DNA of 64,000 bases from Halomonas binhaiensis. GTDB taxonomy: Bacteria; Pseudomonadota; Gammaproteobacteria; Pseudomonadales; Halomonadaceae. Made by a program: the position numbers and the translations under genes. The notes under the pieces were generated by a model. That model worked only from the letters and a program-made list of their open reading frames with translations, searched no databases and was not told where the DNA came from. The stretch lies in NCBI RefSeq assembly GCF_008329985.2, contig NZ_CP038437.2, forward strand, positions 4,216,001 to 4,280,000, read 5' to 3'. Shown piece by piece: positions 62,323-64,000 of this stretch (positions are counted from its first letter, which is position 1; each line of letters starts with the position of its first letter).

Positions 62323-63069
62323 TCAACCCATGAACTGGCCACCATTGATGTCGATGTTGGCGCCAGTGATGAAGCCATTGTCCTTGTCAGCGAGGAAAGC
62401 CACCAGACGCGCAATTTCTTCGGGTGTTCCATAACGCTTCATAGGAATGGTTTCACGGATAGCTTCCCGCACTTTCTCGGGAATTTTCATGATCATGTCG
62501 GTGGCAATGTATCCAGGAGATATCGTGTTGACCGTTATGCCCTTGGTTGCCGTCTCCTGAGCCAGAGCCATGGTCAGGCCATGCATGCCTGCCTTGGCAG
62601 CGGAGTAGTTGACTTGGCCAAACTGCCCTTTGCGGCCGTTGATGGAAGATATGTTGATGATGCGGCCGTAGTTCTGCTCGAGCATCATCTCAATCACACT
62701 GCGGCAGGTGTTGAAGACACTATTGAGATTCGTATCAATAACGACATCCCATTGCTCGGGAGTCATCTTCTTCATGGTGCCGTCGCGTGTGATGCCCGCA
62801 CAATTGACCAGCACAGAAACAGGGCCATACTTGGCCTCGATCTCTTTTACTCCTGCCTGACAGGCGTCGAAGCTCGTGAGATCCACTCCAGCCACGTCGA
62901 TGTTCTCGTAACCATCTGCCCTCTGGCCCTCTAACCAGGACATGGCCTTCTCTGGATTGTTGTAACCAGCAATCACTTGATATCCGGCGTCTGCCAAGGA
63001 CCGACAAATTGCACTGCCGATACCCCCGGTTCCTCCGGTGACCCATGCGATATTTTTCTGCTGAGTCAT
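62323..63069 (-). CDS. phaB: Acetoacetyl-CoA reductase PhaB
   Basis: A 248-residue SDR enzyme reducing acetoacetyl-CoA to (R)-3-hydroxybutyryl-CoA with NADPH, for polyhydroxybutyrate synthesis. Cofactor loop WVTGGTGGIGSAIC, catalytic Ser and Tyr-Lys in NISSINGRKGQFGQVNYSAAK, and the PhaB-type ending DINGGQFMG. GGAGG precedes the ATG at 63069; the upstream extension is not supported. No phaC or phaA is nearby, so it is an isolated PHB gene, usual in Halomonas. Confidence 0.92.
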   Translation of the reverse strand: MTQQKNIAWVTGGTGGIGSAICRSLADAGYQVIAGYNNPEKAMSWLEGQRADGYENIDVAGVDLTSFDACQAGVKEIEAKYGPVSVLVNCAGITRDGTMKKMTPEQWDVVIDTNLNSVFNTCRSVIEMMLEQNYGRIINISSINGRKGQFGQVNYSAAKAGMHGLTMALAQETATKGITVNTISPGYIATDMIMKIPEKVREAIRETIPMKRYGTPEEIARLVAFLADKDNGFITGANIDINGGQFMG

Positions 63070-63277
63070 CTCGACCTCCCTGATTGGTCTTGTTGCACCA
63101 CCGTCCTTTTCAATGGCGATGGCGTCTGTGCTCCGACTGCGTACCATCCACGACCCTCATTGGCCGCTACTCTCAATGGTGCCTGGTGGAGCTTACAATT
63201 CAACGACAACTTCACCATGCAGTATGGACTACTGCGGTAAATCAAGAAGGCCAATCTGAATCAATCTTTATGCAGTG

Positions 63278-63305
63278 TTGACTTTTCCGCCTAAAGTCGT
63301 AGAAT
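63278..63305 (+). promoter_or_regulatory. Promoter of the initiator tRNA
   Basis: TTGACT at 63278-63283 and TAGAAT at 63300-63305 with 16-bp spacing, followed by the tRNA 13 bp later. A good match to a stable-RNA sigma-70 promoter. Confidence 0.75.
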
Positions 63306-63318
63306 GTGCTCACGTTGA

Positions 63319-63395
<77 letters not shown>

Positions 63396-63407
63396 ATATT
63401 TAGAGAG

Positions 63408-63437
63408 AGGCCAGATCCAAACGGATCTGGCCTTTTT
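63408..63437 (+). terminator. Terminator of the initiator tRNA
   Basis: An 11-bp perfect stem AGGCCAGATCC/GGATCTGGCCT with AAAC loop and TTTTT tail, 12 bp behind the tRNA. The same element repeats down the array. Confidence 0.88.
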
Positions 63438-63443
63438 CGTTAC

Positions 63444-63531
63444 TGCGGGATGGACCATCAAGCCGCTCGTCGGGCTCAGCTCTTCATCACCCCGGGAAGG
63501 TCATCGGGTCACATCCGGTCCCCGCCACCCA
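63444..63531 (+). pseudogene. Degenerate tRNA-like copy 1
   Basis: 88 nt, clearly derived from the initiator tRNA (identical CTCGTCGGGCTCA and CCGGTCCCCGC), but with a changed D-arm (ACCATCAAGCC), an 11-base insertion in the anticodon loop (GCTCTTCATCA) and a T-loop altered to GTCACAT. The end is CCACCCA, so CCA is displaced. It cannot fold as a normal tRNA. Confidence 0.8.
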
Positions 63532-63578
63532 TATTCAGAGAGAGGCCAGATCCAAACGGCTCTGGCCTTTTTCGTTAC

Positions 63579-63666
63579 TGCGGGATGGGCCATCAAACCG
63601 CTCGTCGGGCTCGGCTCTTCATCACCCCGGGAAGGTCATTGGGTCACATCCGGTCCCCGCCACCCA
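63579..63666 (+). pseudogene. Degenerate tRNA-like copy 2
   Basis: 88 nt, with the same anticodon-loop insertion and altered D-arm as copy 1, only a few point changes (GGGCC for GGACC, CTCGG for CTCAG). The shared defects show the copies arose by amplification after degeneration. Confidence 0.8.
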
Positions 63667-63713
63667 TATTCAGAGAGAGGCCAGATCCAAACGGCTCTGG
63701 CCTTTTTCGTTAC

Positions 63714-63800
63714 TGCGGGATGGGCCATCAAACCGCTCGTCGGGCTCGGCTCTTCATCACCCCGGGAAGGTCATCGGTTCACATCCGGTCCCCGCTACCA
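63714..63800 (+). pseudogene. Degenerate tRNA-like copy 3
   Basis: 87 nt. Same insertion, but T-loop GTTCACAT and 3' end GCTACCA are closer to the true tRNA than copies 1 and 2, hinting at gene conversion or patchwork from the intact gene. Confidence 0.8.
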
Positions 63801-63848
63801 ATATTCAGAGAGAGGCCAGATCCAAACGGATCTGGCCTTTTTCGTTAC

Positions 63849-63935
63849 TGCGGGATGGGCCATCAAACCGCTCGTCGGGCTCGGCTCTCCATCACCCCGG
63901 GAAGGTCATCGGGTCACATCCGGTCCCCGCTAACA
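63849..63935 (+). pseudogene. Degenerate tRNA-like copy 4
   Basis: 87 nt with GCTCTCCATCA in the loop (one change) and the end GCTAACA, so CCA is lost. It is followed by the most diverged hairpin, which is still pairable. Confidence 0.8.
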
Positions 63936-64000
63936 ATTATTCAGAGAAAAGCCAGGTCCAAACGGATCTGGCTTTTGTTGTACTGGCAGGCAAGAGCCTG

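Larger units (their letters stand above)
63396..64000 (+). repeat. 135-bp tandem array of tRNA-like plus terminator units
   Basis: Successive hairpins begin at 63408, 63543, 63678 and 63813 (period 135), and a fifth, diverged, near 63947. Between them lie four tRNA-like segments. The array is made from the initiator tRNA and its terminator, copied in tandem. The hairpin arms are well kept, with the last copy changed on both sides (AGGCC/GGCCT to AAGCC/GGCTT). It runs on towards the window edge. Confidence 0.9.

Noticed and set aside
63396..64000. CRISPR array or several functional initiator tRNA genes
   Set aside because: Units are 135 bp without short repeats and unique spacers, so not CRISPR. 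The tRNA-like copies have broken anticodon and T-loops and mostly lost CCA, so they are not functional tRNAs.

Overview
The window looks like a chromosomal segment of a moderately halophilic gammaproteobacterium, most likely Halomonadaceae (Halomonas or a close relative). The grounds are GC-rich coding with gammaproteobacterial housekeeping gene order (rpsP-rimM-trmD-rplS next to ffh, ypjD and a CorC-type gene; xerD-dsbC-hom-thrC; minCDE), a BCCT osmolyte transporter and a PhaB-type acetoacetyl-CoA reductase. The genus is an inference from protein character, not a database match. No transposase, integrase island or phage block is visible.

Layout. 1-3.7 kb: a polyamine/amine catabolic cluster (class III aminotransferase, NhaC-family antiporter, agmatine deiminase) and a glycine-zipper lipoprotein. 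4-9 kb: a small membrane protein, a BCCT transporter, a luciferase-like flavin oxidoreductase and an amidase. 9.1-20.6 kb: a polyol (mannitol/sorbitol/arabitol) ABC-transport and catabolic operon, smoC-smoEFGK-HAD-smoS-kinase-mtlK-xylB, with an unexpected orphan colicin-type immunity gene behind xylB and a dense tandem-repeat region in front of smoE. 20.7-25 kb: a two-component system with three PepSY-domain periplasmic proteins that share a promoter motif. 25.2-28.4 kb: beta-carbonic anhydrase, a SulP anion transporter and a potassium channel. 28.6-32 kb: a TonB-dependent receptor and a FadL porin. 32.2-35.4 kb: a MerR-controlled copper ATPase operon ending in a coupled 24-residue membrane peptide. 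35.4-43.8 kb: a VOC protein, a DUF4160/DUF2442 pair inserted at the 3' end of recJ between 33-bp direct repeats, then recJ, a GST, thrC, hom, dsbC and xerD. 43.9-50.2 kb: rplS, trmD, rimM, rpsP, ffh, ypjD and a CorC-like gene. 50.2-55.4 kb: plsC-tetR, then an active-site-less SRAP protein coupled to an M16 protease. 55.5-63.1 kb: sbcB, minEDC, a DUF349 protein and phaB. 63.3-64 kb: initiator tRNA followed by a 135-bp tandem array of degenerate tRNA-like copies, each next to a rho-independent hairpin, running towards the window edge.

The metabolic logic is clear in the polyol operon: a periplasmic binding protein and ABC permease import the polyol, two dehydrogenases oxidise it to fructose or xylulose, and kinases phosphorylate the ketoses, under a SorC-family sugar-sensing regulator whose likely operators form an array upstream of smoE. 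The copper unit has a MerR-type promoter with a 20-bp spacer and a central dyad. The most unusual material is non-coding or vestigial: repeat arrays, several of which appear to be serial copies of a neighbouring gene's 3' end; the tRNA-derived array; the recJ-flanked DUF pair; the orphan immunity gene; and the SRAP homologue lacking its catalytic residues.
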